Shown: piece after piece, positions 17,741-28,905 of the stretch
Layout: each line of letters opens with the position of its first letter
Numbering within the stretch: position 1 is the first letter of the stretch
Assembly (NCBI RefSeq): GCF_001598255.1
Contig: NZ_BCYP01000039.1
Coordinates: 62,001 to 126,000, forward strand
Source of the DNA: Mitsuaria chitosanitabida ATCC BAA-476 = NBRC 102408
Lineage (GTDB): Bacteria; Pseudomonadota; Gammaproteobacteria; Burkholderiales; Burkholderiaceae_C
Direction of reading: 5' to 3'
DNA length: 64,000 nucleotides
Notes under the pieces: model-generated
What the model saw: the letters and a program-made list of their open reading frames with translations, nothing else
What the model was told of the DNA's origin: nothing
Database searches by the model: none
Made by a program: the position numbers and the translations under genes

Positions 17741-20188
17741 ATGCCCATGCGCTGGCCCGACTTCCTCAACCTGCGGCGGCTGGAGGGGCGCATCGTCGCG
17801 CTGTTCCTGGCGCTGCTGGTAGTCGTCCAGCTGATGAATCTGGCCCTGATCAACCAGGGCATCGGCCGCAACGCGCGGGCCTCGGTCGCGGAGGAGCTGG
17901 CCGCGGGCGAGCGCATCTTCACGCAGCTGGTCGAGCAGGACGCCGAGCAGCGCGGCCTGATCGCCGACCTGCTGCAGTCCGACTACGGCCTGCGCCAGCT
18001 GGTGGGCGCCGGCATCGAGGGCGACGAGCTGCGCGTCACGCTGCAGGACGTCTTCAAGAACCTGAGCGAGCGCGGCGAGGCGAGCTTCATCGGCTACGCC
18101 AACGACGCCTTCCAGCTGGTCACCGCGACCGATCCCATCGCCGGCCGGGTCGCGCCGATGCTGCGCGGGGTGAGCCGGCAGCAGCAGGGCCGCACGCAGA
18201 GCCAGATCGTGCTGCTGGGCGACAGGGCCTATCAGGTGGTGGTGGCGCGCATGCGCGCCGCGGGCCTGGGCGGCTGGGTGTTCATGGGCTTCGAGATGCG
18301 GCAGGACCAGCTGCGGGAGCTGCGCCGCATCGCCAACATCGAGGGCGTGCTGCTGAGCCGGCCCGAGCACGGCGCCTGGACGGTACTGGCCAGCGTGCTG
18401 GATGCCGCCAACACCGAGCTCGTCCTGCGCGAGCTGCCCGCGATCGCGCAGCCGGCGGCGGGCACCGCCGACCGGGCCGAGCAGCCGCCCGCGCAGACCT
18501 TCCAGTTGCGCCTCGACGGCGAGCAGTTCCAGGCCCGGCTGCAGCCGCTGGCCCACGGCGGCGACGACAAGCGCCTGATGGCGGTGCTGCTGCTGCGCTC
18601 GGTCGACGACGCGCTGGCGCCCTACCGCCAGCTGCAATGGATGCTGCTGGGCCTGAGCCTGGCGGGCGTGGCCGTCTTCGCGGTCGGCGCGGTGCTGACG
18701 GCGCGGCGCATCAGCGGTCCGGTCAAGGCACTGGCGGGCGAGGCGCGCCGGCTCGGCGCGGGCGACTACGCGCGGCCGGTGACGCGGCCCTCGCGCGACG
18801 AGATCGGCGATCTGGCCGAGGCCTTCGAGGCCATGCGCCAAGGCATCCGCGCGCGCGAGGAGGAAGTCCACCGCCTCGCCTTCTGGGACCCGCTGACCGA
18901 CCTGCCCAACCGCGAGCAGTTCAGCCAGGCGCTGGCGCGGCGCATCGCCGACAGCAACGAGCGCTTCGCCCTGCTGATGCTGAACCTGGACCGCTTCAAG
19001 CACGTCAACGACGTGCTCGGCCGCGGCTTCGGCGACCGGCTGTTGCGCGCGGTGGCGGACCGGCTGCAACACCTGCTCAAGGACGAGGTCCGCCTGATCG
19101 CGCGGCTGGGCGGCGACGAGTTCCTGCTCTTGATCGAGGGCGCCGGCGCGACGCGCGCCGAGGCCGTCTGCAAGCGCATCCAGCGCGACTTCGAGCGCGC
19201 GCTCAGCATCGACGACCAGACGGTGGACCTGTCGGCGGGCATGGGCGTGTCGCTGTATCCGCAGCATGGTCACGACCCCGCGATGCTGCTGGCGCGCGCG
19301 GAGCTGGCGATGCACGCGGCCAAGCGCGGACAAAGTGGCTGCGAGGTCTACGCGGCCAGCATGGACGCGGCCAGCCAGGAGTCCCTGTCGCTGCTGAGCG
19401 AGCTGCGCCACGCGATCGACGCCGGGGAGCTGCGGCTCTTCCTGCAGCCCAAGGTCGACCTGCACGGCCAGCGCATCGCAGGCGCCGAGGCGCTGGTGCG
19501 CTGGCAGCATCCGTCGCGCGGCATGGTGCCGCCGATGGAGTTCATCCCCTTCGCCGAGCAGACCGGTTTCATCCGCCAGATCACCGCGTGGATGCTGCAC
19601 GCGGCGGCGCAGGCCTGGATCGGACTGGAGCGCGAGGGCCTGGCGGTGCCCATCAGCGTGAACCTGTCGACCCGCGACCTGATGGACCAGGACCTGGCGA
19701 TCAAGGTCGCCGACCTCGCCGCCGGCGTGCCGCCGTCGGCGCTGTGCCTGGAGATCACCGAGTCCGCGATCATGGACGACCCGCAGCGCGCGCTGCAGAC
19801 GCTGGAGCAGCTGCATGCGCTGGGCTTCAAGCTGTCCATCGACGATTTCGGGACGGGCTACTCGTCGCTCGCGTATCTGAAGCAGCTGTCGGTGGACGAG
19901 CTCAAGATCGACCGCAGCTTCGTGATGAACATGGAGCGCGACATCGACGACGCCAAGATCGTGCGCTCCACCATCGAGCTGGCCCACAACCTGGGGCTGA
20001 GCGTGGTCGCCGAAGGGCTGGAGACGGCCAAGGCCTGGACGCTGCTGCAGACACTGGGCTGCGACCAGGGCCAGGGCTATCTGCTGGCGAGGCCCATGCC
20101 CGGGGACCAGTTCCCCGAGTGGCTCAAGAACTGGCGGCCGCCGGATCTGGGCGACGCGCGCGCCAGCACCATCCTCGCGAACCTGTGA
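17741..20188 (+). CDS. Membrane GGDEF-EAL cyclic-di-GMP protein with HAMP
   Basis: An 815-residue inner-membrane protein. TM1 is at about residues 18-40, a periplasmic sensor domain of about 260 residues follows, TM2 is near 303-325, and then a HAMP domain, GGDEF and EAL. The GGDEF motif is intact (residues 457-461, RLGGDEF) but has no RxxD product-inhibition site before it. The EAL motif is intact (583-585, AEALVRW), with EITES, DDFGTGYSSL and the KIDRSF segment needed for phosphodiesterase activity. Both synthesis and breakdown of c-di-GMP are therefore possible. The upstream copper protein is a candidate periplasmic input. Confidence 0.95.
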   Translation: MPMRWPDFLNLRRLEGRIVALFLALLVVVQLMNLALINQGIGRNARASVAEELAAGERIFTQLVEQDAEQRGLIADLLQSDYGLRQLVGAGIEGDELRVTLQDVFKNLSERGEASFIGYANDAFQLVTATDPIAGRVAPMLRGVSRQQQGRTQSQIVLLGDRAYQVVVARMRAAGLGGWVFMGFEMRQDQLRELRRIANIEGVLLSRPEHGAWTVLASVLDAANTELVLRELPAIAQPAAGTADRAEQPPAQTFQLRLDGEQFQARLQPLAHGGDDKRLMAVLLLRSVDDALAPYRQLQWMLLGLSLAGVAVFAVGAVLTARRISGPVKALAGEARRLGAGDYARPVTRPSRDEIGDLAEAFEAMRQGIRAREEEVHRLAFWDPLTDLPNREQFSQALARRIADSNERFALLMLNLDRFKHVNDVLGRGFGDRLLRAVADRLQHLLKDEVRLIARLGGDEFLLLIEGAGATRAEAVCKRIQRDFERALSIDDQTVDLSAGMGVSLYPQHGHDPAMLLARAELAMHAAKRGQSGCEVYAASMDAASQESLSLLSELRHAIDAGELRLFLQPKVDLHGQRIAGAEALVRWQHPSRGMVPPMEFIPFAEQTGFIRQITAWMLHAAAQAWIGLEREGLAVPISVNLSTRDLMDQDLAIKVADLAAGVPPSALCLEITESAIMDDPQRALQTLEQLHALGFKLSIDDFGTGYSSLAYLKQLSVDELKIDRSFVMNMERDIDDAKIVRSTIELAHNLGLSVVAEGLETAKAWTLLQTLGCDQGQGYLLARPMPGDQFPEWLKNWRPPDLGDARASTILANL

Positions 20189-20245
20189 GCCCGGCCTGGC
20201 CTGCCGCCCGCGCGAGCACGCGCGGCGACGGCAGGGGGCTCGTGC

Positions 20246-20761
20246 TCAGCGGCACACCCCGTCATGCCACGCCGATGTCCCCCGCATCACCGGGATCACG
20301 CGCCGTGCGCCCGCGGCGTCGACGGCCAGGCAGAACTTCGCGGCATAGCCCCGCGTCGCATCGGACGGATCCGACGAGCGTCCATTGAGATAGACCTCGT
20401 AGACCTTGCCGGTCTGCAGCACCGCCGGCGGGGGATCCTCCGGCCGGGCGGGCAGTTGCCCGTAGGCGATGCAATCGGCGGCGGAACTCGGCGCGGCCGG
20501 CGGATCGATCCACGCCCGCCACACGCTGACCACCGGCTGGGTCGACGCATCGCTGACCGACACGGCCCGCACCCGCACGTTCGGCCCGCGCGCCAGCTCC
20601 CTGGCGGGCACGACGAAGCACGGCAGGCCGTCCTTCTCCAGCACGCCGGCCTCGCCCATCCGGGACATCGCGCCGGCGCTGCCCAGCGCCGCGCAGAGCG
20701 CCAGCGCGACGAGGCCTTGCAGGCAGATGGATCTGGTCCGCGGGGTGCTCGGGAAAGACAT
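20246..20761 (-). CDS. Secreted hypothetical protein
   Basis: A 171-residue protein of unknown family. Residues 13-33 form a signal peptide core (LQGLVALALCAALGSAGA). The mature part is short, with Cys residues (GLPCFVV, ADCIAYG, AKFCLAV, HDGVCR) that could form two disulfides, and an LNGRSSDPSDATRGYAAKF segment. The start at 20761 precedes the signal peptide. It lies downstream of pncC on the same strand and converges with the GGDEF-EAL gene; an inverted repeat (20213-20219 with 20240-20246) sits at the junction. Confidence 0.7.
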   Translation of the reverse strand: MSFPSTPRTRSICLQGLVALALCAALGSAGAMSRMGEAGVLEKDGLPCFVVPARELARGPNVRVRAVSVSDASTQPVVSVWRAWIDPPAAPSSAADCIAYGQLPARPEDPPPAVLQTGKVYEVYLNGRSSDPSDATRGYAAKFCLAVDAAGARRVIPVMRGTSAWHDGVCR

Positions 20762-20808
20762 GCTGCGCCTCGTCGACAAGTGGCTCCGGCCCTTCGGCCA
20801 GGCCCCGG

Positions 20809-21309
20809 TCAGGTGTCGCGGTCCTCGAGCGCGTCGCACAGCGCCTCGAGCCCGGCGCGCACGGTCTGCGCGCGCACCGAATGCCGGTTGCCGGGGAAGA
20901 GCTCCTTCCACACCCGGACCGGCTTGCGGCCGTGCAGCAGCGCCAGCCACACCGTGCCGACCGGCTTGGCCTCGCTGCCGCCGCCGGGGCCGGCCACACC
21001 GGTCACCGCCAGCGCCCAGTCCACCGGCGCATGCGCGATCAGGCCGCGGGCCATGTGCTCGGCGACCTCGCCGCTGACCGCGCCGTTGAGCGCGATCATC
21101 GCGGCGGGCACGCCCAGCAGCTCGGTCTTGGCCTCGTTGCTGTAGCTGACCACGCCGCGCTCGAACCACTGGCTCGATCCCGCCAGCGAGGTGCAGGCCG
21201 CGGCGATCAGGCCGCCGGTGCAGGACTCGGCGGTGCCCATGCGTTCCTTGCGCTGGATCAGCGCGAGGGCGATGCGTTCGATCAGTTCGGACTCGTCGGG
21301 AAACAGCAT
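20809..21309 (-). CDS. pncC: CinA-family nicotinamide-nucleotide amidase
   Basis: A 166-residue single-domain CinA C-terminal protein that deamidates nicotinamide mononucleotide for NAD recycling. Signatures: TAESCTGGLIAAACTSLAGSS, GVVSYSNEAKTELLGV and ALAVTGVAGPGGGSEAKPVGTVW. Length is normal for the stand-alone form. Last of the thiL-pgpA-pncC run. Confidence 0.93.
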   Translation of the reverse strand: MLFPDESELIERIALALIQRKERMGTAESCTGGLIAAACTSLAGSSQWFERGVVSYSNEAKTELLGVPAAMIALNGAVSGEVAEHMARGLIAHAPVDWALAVTGVAGPGGGSEAKPVGTVWLALLHGRKPVRVWKELFPGNRHSVRAQTVRAGLEALCDALEDRDT

Positions 21310-21328
21310 GGGGCCTCCAGAGGAATGA

Positions 21329-21880
21329 TCAGCCGCCCAGGTGCGGCCACGCGGCCTTGGCGATGGCCAGCACCACGAGCGTACATCCGGCCGCGACCAG
21401 ATCGTCGAACAGGATGCCGAAGCCTTGCCAGACCGTCACCGGCTTGCCGGGCTCGATCTTGAACAGGCCGTCGGCCCAGCGCACCGGACCGGGCTTGGCG
21501 GCGTCGAAGTAGCGGAACACGCCGAAGGCCGCCAGCTGCCACCAGAAGCCCGCCGGCATCACCAGCCACAGGATCAGCCAGATGGCGACGATCTCGTCCC
21601 AGACGACCGCGCCGGGATCGCAGGTGCGCATGTGGCGCGCGGTGACCGTGCAGGCCCACCAGCCGACCACCAGGCTCGCCGCGATCAGCAGGCCCCATTG
21701 CGTCGGGCTCAGCCACAGGTTGAGCACCGCGAACGAGGCCCAGCCCCACAGCGTGCCCACCGTGCCCGGCGCCCGCGGCGACAGCCCCGAGCCGAAGCCG
21801 ATGCCGATCCAGTGCGCCGGATGGCGAAGCATGAAGCCGAGCGTCGCGCGCACGGGCGGAAGCGGAAGGTCGTCGCTCAT
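21329..21880 (-). CDS. pgpA: Phosphatidylglycerophosphatase A
   Basis: A 183-residue membrane phosphatase in phosphatidylglycerol synthesis. Hallmarks are GFGSGLSPRAPGTVGTLWGW near the N-terminus, the DPGAVVWDEIVAIWL active-site segment, and RYFDAAKPGPVRWAD followed by GFGILFDDLVAAG near the C-terminus. The start MSDDLPLPPV at 21880 lies seven bases after thiL; an in-frame upstream extension overlaps thiL and is non-conserved. Confidence 0.95.
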   Translation of the reverse strand: MSDDLPLPPVRATLGFMLRHPAHWIGIGFGSGLSPRAPGTVGTLWGWASFAVLNLWLSPTQWGLLIAASLVVGWWACTVTARHMRTCDPGAVVWDEIVAIWLILWLVMPAGFWWQLAAFGVFRYFDAAKPGPVRWADGLFKIEPGKPVTVWQGFGILFDDLVAAGCTLVVLAIAKAAWPHLGG

Positions 21881-21887
21881 GGGAGGC

Positions 21888-22934
21888 TCAGGACTTGAAA
21901 TGATCGAAGCCGCGCAGGGACGCCAGCGACACCGTCGCGCCGGCGCCGTCGACGACGCGCAAGCCCGGCTCGGCCTCGATGCGGCCGACGCGGTACACGG
22001 GCGTCGCCGCCGCATGCCCGGCCTCGATGACGCGCTCGCGCTGGTCGGCGGGCGCGGTGAAGACCAGTTCGTAATCGTCGCCGCCGGTGAGCAGGCACAG
22101 CTGCTGGACGGCCTCCGGCTGCGCGCCCAGGATCGCCGAGCGCGGCAGATCCGCGAGACGCAGCGTGGCGCCCACGCCGGAGCGTGTCAGCACATGGCCG
22201 ATGTCGCCGATCAGGCCGTCGGACACATCGACCGCCGCGCTCGCGATGCCGCGCAGCGCGCGACCGAGCGCGACGCGCGGCTCGGGCAGCTCCATGCGCA
22301 GACGCGCCTCGTCGAATTGTTGCCCGGGCAGCGACAGCGTGCCGCGGAAGACCTCCAGCGCCAGCCGCGCATCGCCCAGGGTGCCGCTGACCCACACGTC
22401 GTCGCCGGGGCGCGCGCCCGAGCGCAGCAGCGCCTGACCCGCGGGCGTCTCGCCCATCACGGTGATGTTGATGTTGAGCGGCCCGGCGGTCGTGTCGCCG
22501 CCGGCCAGCACGATGCCGTGCGCGTCGGCCAGCTCGAACATCCCTTGGGAGAAGCCGGCCAGGAAGGCCTCGTCCACGCGGGGCAGCGCCAGCGACAGGA
22601 GGAAGGCGCGCGGCGAGGCGCCGCAGGCCGCGAGGTCGCTCAGGTTCACCGCCAGCGCCTTGTGGCCCAGCCGGCGCGGCGACACGGTGCTCAGGAAGTG
22701 CCGGCCCTCGACCAGCATGTCGGCCGAGACCAGCCACTGGTGGCCCGGGGTGGGCGTCAGCACGGCGCAGTCGTCGCCGATGCCCAGCGTCACCGCGCCG
22801 CCCTCGATCCGCCCGGCACGCGCGCCGCGGCCGAAGTAGCGGTCGATCAGGTCGAACTCGCCCAGCGGACGGCGGGTTCCGGGGTCATGCGATGCCGCTG
22901 GCGATGTCGAGGACGATGCGGGGGATTCAGCCAT
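21888..22934 (-). CDS. thiL: Thiamine-monophosphate kinase
   Basis: A 348-residue kinase forming thiamine diphosphate, the active cofactor. The N-terminal GEFDLIDRYF, IGDDCAVLTP, SADMLVEGRHF and later VSDGLIGDIGHVL and GGDDYELVFTA match ThiL. It has a longer Ser/Pro-rich N-terminus than usual. ATG codons at 22934 and 22943 are both possible, neither with a clear ribosome site; both overlap the upstream response regulator by a few bases. Confidence 0.94.
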   Translation of the reverse strand: MAESPASSSTSPAASHDPGTRRPLGEFDLIDRYFGRGARAGRIEGGAVTLGIGDDCAVLTPTPGHQWLVSADMLVEGRHFLSTVSPRRLGHKALAVNLSDLAACGASPRAFLLSLALPRVDEAFLAGFSQGMFELADAHGIVLAGGDTTAGPLNINITVMGETPAGQALLRSGARPGDDVWVSGTLGDARLALEVFRGTLSLPGQQFDEARLRMELPEPRVALGRALRGIASAAVDVSDGLIGDIGHVLTRSGVGATLRLADLPRSAILGAQPEAVQQLCLLTGGDDYELVFTAPADQRERVIEAGHAAATPVYRVGRIEAEPGLRVVDGAGATVSLASLRGFDHFKS

Positions 22935-23583
22935 GGGCGGCATTGTCGCCGCGCAGCAGGTTGGAGAGTTCGACCGCGGACTTCACGTTCATCTTCTCGA
23001 AGACGCGCGCCCGGTGGACCTCGACGGTGCGCACGCTGATGTTGAGCTGGTCCGCGATCAGCTTGTTGGGCAGGCCCTGCACCACCAGCTGCATGACCTC
23101 GCGCTCGCGCTCGGTGAGGTCGCCGACGCGCTGGTCCAGCGCCTTGTGGCTGTCGCGGGCCTCGATCGCGGCGGAGCTCACCGCCAGCGCCTGCTCGACG
23201 CGATCCACCAGCGCGTTGTCCGAGAACGGCTTCTCGACGAAGTCGTAGGCGCCGCGCTTGACCGCCGCCACCGCCGTCGGCACATCGCCGTGACCGGTCA
23301 GGAAGATCACCGGCAGCGTCTGCTGCAGGCCGCGCTCGATCAGGCGCTCGAACAAGGCCAGGCCGCTCATGCCGGGCATGCGCACGTCCAGCAGCAGGCA
23401 GCTCGGCGCGGTCGGCCAGTCCACCCCGCCGCGCGGCAGCGCGTCCAGCATCGATTCGAAGGCCTCGGCGCTGCCGAAGCCCTCGGACAGCAGCCGGCGC
23501 GAGCGCAGCAGCCAGGCCAGCGCGTCACGCACGACCTCCTCGTCGTCGACCAGATAGACCATGGGCAGGGACTGCGGCTTCAT
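22927..23583 (-). CDS. FixJ/LuxR-family response regulator
   Basis: A 218-residue regulator. The receiver domain has D13-D14, phosphoacceptor D66 (LLLDVRMPGMSG) and K in FVEKPF. The C-terminal LuxR-type helix-turn-helix reads LTEREREVMQLVVQGLPNK, then ISVRTVEVHRARVFEKM. The FixJ subfamily works with sensor kinases of the HELNQPL type, and such a kinase is directly upstream, overlapping by four bases. Targets are not known from sequence; the divergent neighbour is maeB. Confidence 0.93.
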   Translation of the reverse strand: MKPQSLPMVYLVDDEEVVRDALAWLLRSRRLLSEGFGSAEAFESMLDALPRGGVDWPTAPSCLLLDVRMPGMSGLALFERLIERGLQQTLPVIFLTGHGDVPTAVAAVKRGAYDFVEKPFSDNALVDRVEQALAVSSAAIEARDSHKALDQRVGDLTEREREVMQLVVQGLPNKLIADQLNISVRTVEVHRARVFEKMNVKSAVELSNLLRGDNAAHG

Positions 23584-25667
23584 GCGGACGATTCTCCAGA
23601 AAGCGTGTTGCGGCTGCCGGCCGCGCGGGGCGATCCGGCGCCATCCTCGCAGGGGAGGCTGAAACGGAACTCGGTGCCGGTGGGCGATTGCGGCGCGACG
23701 CGGCTCTCGAAGTCCATCGCGCCGCCGTGCTGCTCGACCACGGTGCGGCACAGGCTCAGGCCCAGGCCCATGCCCTCGGTGCGGGTGGTGAAGAAGGGCG
23801 TGAACAGCTGGCGCGCGACCTCGGGCGGGATGCCCGGGCCATGGTCGATGACGGCGAAGCTCAGCCACTTGGGCTGCAAGCGGTGCACGCGCAGGATCAG
23901 CGCGCGATCCGCCAGCGGCGTGGGGCCATCCATGGCCTGGATCGCGTTGCGGGTCAGGTTGAGCAGCACCTGCTCGACCATGGTCCGGTCGCAGCGCACC
24001 CGCGGCAGGCCGCGCGGCACGTCGAGCTCGATGCGCGCGCCGCTCTTGCGCGCCTGCAGCCGCACCAGCGGCAGCACCGCCTCGATCAGCTGGTCGACGG
24101 CGGTCCATTCGCGCGCGGCCTCGCGGCGGCGGACAAAGTCGTGCACGCTCTTGATCACGCGGCCGGCGCGCTCGGCCTGCTCGGCGATGCGGGTGACGGC
24201 CTGACGCACCATGGCCGGTGTCTGCGGGTCGTCGGCCTCGCGCACCATCAGGTTGATCGACGCGGTCGCGTAGCTGGCGATCGCCGCCAAGGGCTGGTTC
24301 AGCTCGTGGCTCAGCAGCGAGGCCATCTCGCCCACCGTCGCCAGGCGCGCCGTCGCCTGCAGACGGTCCTGCTGCTGGCGCGACAGCTCCTCGACCTTGC
24401 GCTGCGCGCTCAGGTCCAGCACCGCGCTCATCCAGCCGGTCTGCTGACCCTCGGCGTTGAGCAGCGGGGCCTCGTAGATCATGACCGGGAAGCGCTCGCC
24501 GCTGGCGCGCGCGAAGACGGTCTCGAAGCCCTCGCGCGGCGGCAGGCCGGCTTCCCAGCGCGCCTCGCGGTCGCGGTGGCGGCGCCAGTACTCGTCGGTG
24601 AACTCGGGCGGCCAGTACAGCGGCGGATTCGGCGGCCGGCCGCTGCCCACCAGCTCCTCGGCCGGATAGCCCACCATCGCGCAGAAGGCCGGGTTCACGT
24701 AGCTGATGTTGCCGTCCAGATCCCGGGCGCGCAGGCCCGTGATCAGCGAGTTCTCCATCGCCTGGCGGAAGGCCAGCGACTCGGCCAGCGCATGCTCGGC
24801 CTCGGCGCGCTTGCGGCCGTCGCGCGCCAGCACGATGACCAGCGCGAACAGCGCCAGCGACAGCCCGATCACCAGCGCGGTCGCCAGGTTCGGGATCAGC
24901 TGCGGCCGCCCGGTCGCGTTGTCCACGCGCAGCTGCAGGCTCAGGCCGGGCAGGTCGAGCAGGCGCTCGGACAGGTAGAAGCCGCTGCCCCGCGTCAGGC
25001 CGGTGCGCGCCAGCCGCGTGCCGTCGCCCTCGACGAAGGACATCTCGAAGCGGCGCGCCTGGTCCTGGGAGATGGACTCCTCCAGCAGCGGCCGCAGGCC
25101 CACGGTGGCGACGACGTAGGAGGCGGGTTCGCCGGCGCGCACGCGCGGCAGGCACAGGTCGGTGACCTCCAGTCCGTCGCCGCCCGAGCCCGGCACGAAG
25201 TACGAGCGGGAGAACAGCGGCGTGCCCTGACGCAGCGCGGCGATGCAGGCGAGCTCGGTCTCCAGCTGCAGCTGGTTGCGTGACAGCGTCGAGAACAGCG
25301 GCGGCGCGTAGGGCGTGTCGACGGCGCGGATCACCTCGCGGTTGCGGTCGCGCAGCTCGATGCGCAGCAGCACCCGGGTCTGGCGCATCAGCGCGGCGGC
25401 GTTGGTGCGCCACTCGTCGTCCTGCGCCCAGAGCAGGCCCTGCAGCGCCTGCAGGTCACGGCTCACCAGCTGCTTGCCACGGGCGGTGACCTCGGCGGCG
25501 GCCAGGTCGGAGGCCTCCTGCGCGCGGGCGGCCTCGTGGCTCACCGTCAGGGTCAGCAGCAGCGACTGCGCCACCAGCAGCAGCCCGACCAGCGTCCCCC
25601 ACAGCAGCGCGCGGCGCCAGCGGCGCGGCCGCGCGGGCGTGAAGGGAGGCGGAGCGACGGCGTGCAT
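23580..25667 (-). CDS. PAS-domain sensor histidine kinase (FixL/DctB-like)
   Basis: A 695-residue membrane kinase. TM1 is at about residues 21-43, a periplasmic domain of about 215 residues follows, TM2 is near 260-283, then a PAS domain (ALSFRQAMENSLITGLRARD region), HisKA with phosphorylated His in LLSHELNQPLAAIA, and an ATPase domain with N box (NLTRNAIQAM), DHGPGIP and GMGLGLSLCRT. The arrangement resembles DctB-type C4-dicarboxylate sensors. Translation is coupled to the response regulator by an ATGA overlap. It is divergent from the malic enzyme gene, so a link to C4-acid metabolism is a reasonable guess. Confidence 0.92.
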   Translation of the reverse strand: MHAVAPPPFTPARPRRWRRALLWGTLVGLLLVAQSLLLTLTVSHEAARAQEASDLAAAEVTARGKQLVSRDLQALQGLLWAQDDEWRTNAAALMRQTRVLLRIELRDRNREVIRAVDTPYAPPLFSTLSRNQLQLETELACIAALRQGTPLFSRSYFVPGSGGDGLEVTDLCLPRVRAGEPASYVVATVGLRPLLEESISQDQARRFEMSFVEGDGTRLARTGLTRGSGFYLSERLLDLPGLSLQLRVDNATGRPQLIPNLATALVIGLSLALFALVIVLARDGRKRAEAEHALAESLAFRQAMENSLITGLRARDLDGNISYVNPAFCAMVGYPAEELVGSGRPPNPPLYWPPEFTDEYWRRHRDREARWEAGLPPREGFETVFARASGERFPVMIYEAPLLNAEGQQTGWMSAVLDLSAQRKVEELSRQQQDRLQATARLATVGEMASLLSHELNQPLAAIASYATASINLMVREADDPQTPAMVRQAVTRIAEQAERAGRVIKSVHDFVRRREAAREWTAVDQLIEAVLPLVRLQARKSGARIELDVPRGLPRVRCDRTMVEQVLLNLTRNAIQAMDGPTPLADRALILRVHRLQPKWLSFAVIDHGPGIPPEVARQLFTPFFTTRTEGMGLGLSLCRTVVEQHGGAMDFESRVAPQSPTGTEFRFSLPCEDGAGSPRAAGSRNTLSGESSA

Positions 25668-26041
25668 GGGCGGACAGCGGAGGACGGAAAGCGGATTGAA
25701 AGCCGCGCGCGGCGAGGATCGCCCTCCGGCACGAAAGCGGGGCAGGCAGTATGGCCTCGCGAGGCGCCGGGGCGATGCGCAGTTTCGCGTATCCGGGGCG
25801 GACGCGCGGGACCGGTGCGCGGGACCGGCACGTCATCCGCGCGCGGCTGGCTCGCATGCGGCATACGCATAGTCCGCACTGTCCCGCGACGGTCGGACTC
25901 CTACAATGCCCGACCCGGCTTCCGCCGTGCCCCGAGCCCTTCGACCCCTGGTCGGAGCCCTCGTCGCCCGCGCATCGCCATCGTTTGAGAGACAGCCCGG
26001 GACCCCCATCGAGAGGTCGCGGCCAACCTGACTGAGCCCTT
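25668..26041. other. Divergent regulatory region between the kinase gene and maeB
   Basis: About 374 bases with no supported gene. It holds the promoters of both flanking units, including a TACAAT at 25902-25907 for maeB, which gives maeB a leader of about 130 bases. Confidence 0.5.
25902..25907 (+). promoter_or_regulatory. maeB: Probable -10 element of maeB
   Basis: TACAAT 134 bases before the maeB ATG. CTGTCC at 25879-25884 is a weak -35 match at 17-bp spacing. Confidence 0.4.
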
Positions 26042-28339
<2,298 letters not shown>

Positions 28340-28905
28340 TCCGGCGGGCCGCCGACCGCGTCGCCCCTGGGGCGCGGCGGCCGATCGGCCCGGTTCCGGG
28401 GCCTCGCCCGAGGCCTCCTCGAACGCCCTCGCGCCGTCCGGACGAGGGCGTTTCTGCGCGTACACTCCCCGATTCGGGCGCCCAATGCCCGACCTCGGCT
28501 TACGCCTATAGAAAAAGTTTGTAGTGGCTCACCAGTGGATTTCTGCGTGATGACTACGCGGCTTTACAGGCCCTCCAGCGAATGTGTGCGCATGCTAACA
28601 ATGCCGCTTTTTTGAGCATTGTGGCAGACCCCGGCTTGAGCATTCGAGGCCCTTTCTGTACCATCTTGGCTTCAGGATTCAGGGTTAACCCGTGCTTTCG
28701 CGGGCCGCTCCAGCCTCACAGCGTGAGGATTCAGCCCCCCTGCGACACCCGTTCCGAGTTGCCCCGACCGCAGGTCCCCAGCTCGCCGGACTCTGGATCC
28801 TGACGCTTGAATCGACACCGACGACCACGATCTGATCCGCTTGCGCGGTGGATCCGTGAACCGGCGGCGCCACCGAATCTGTGACCATCAAGGAGGAACG
28901 CGACC
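28340..28905. other. Intergenic region between maeB and the barstar gene
   Basis: About 566 bases without a supported gene, and more A/T-rich in places than its neighbours. It contains the maeB terminator (28424-28453), a CCTCAC/GTGAGG hairpin (28714-28728) and two copies of AGGATTCAG (28675-28683 and 28726-28734). No barnase-type ribonuclease frame is visible in either strand. The second half is the barstar leader. Confidence 0.45.
28424..28453 (+). terminator. maeB: Probable intrinsic terminator of maeB
   Basis: Stem CGCCCTCG (28424-28431) pairs with CGAGGGCG (28443-28450), followed by TTT. The T-run is short, so efficiency may be modest. Confidence 0.55.

Noticed and set aside
17600-19987. 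Long minus-strand frame opposite the GGDEF-EAL gene
   Set aside because: No conserved motifs, antisense to a clearly functional protein.
28582-28803. 73-codon plus-strand frame before the barstar gene, considered as a ribonuclease remnant
   Set aside because: No barnase motif (catalytic Glu/Arg/His pattern) and poor codon bias; probably non-coding leader.
28340-28905. tmRNA, 6S RNA or RNase P RNA in the maeB-barstar gap
   Set aside because: None of the conserved sequence landmarks of these RNAs was found on either strand.
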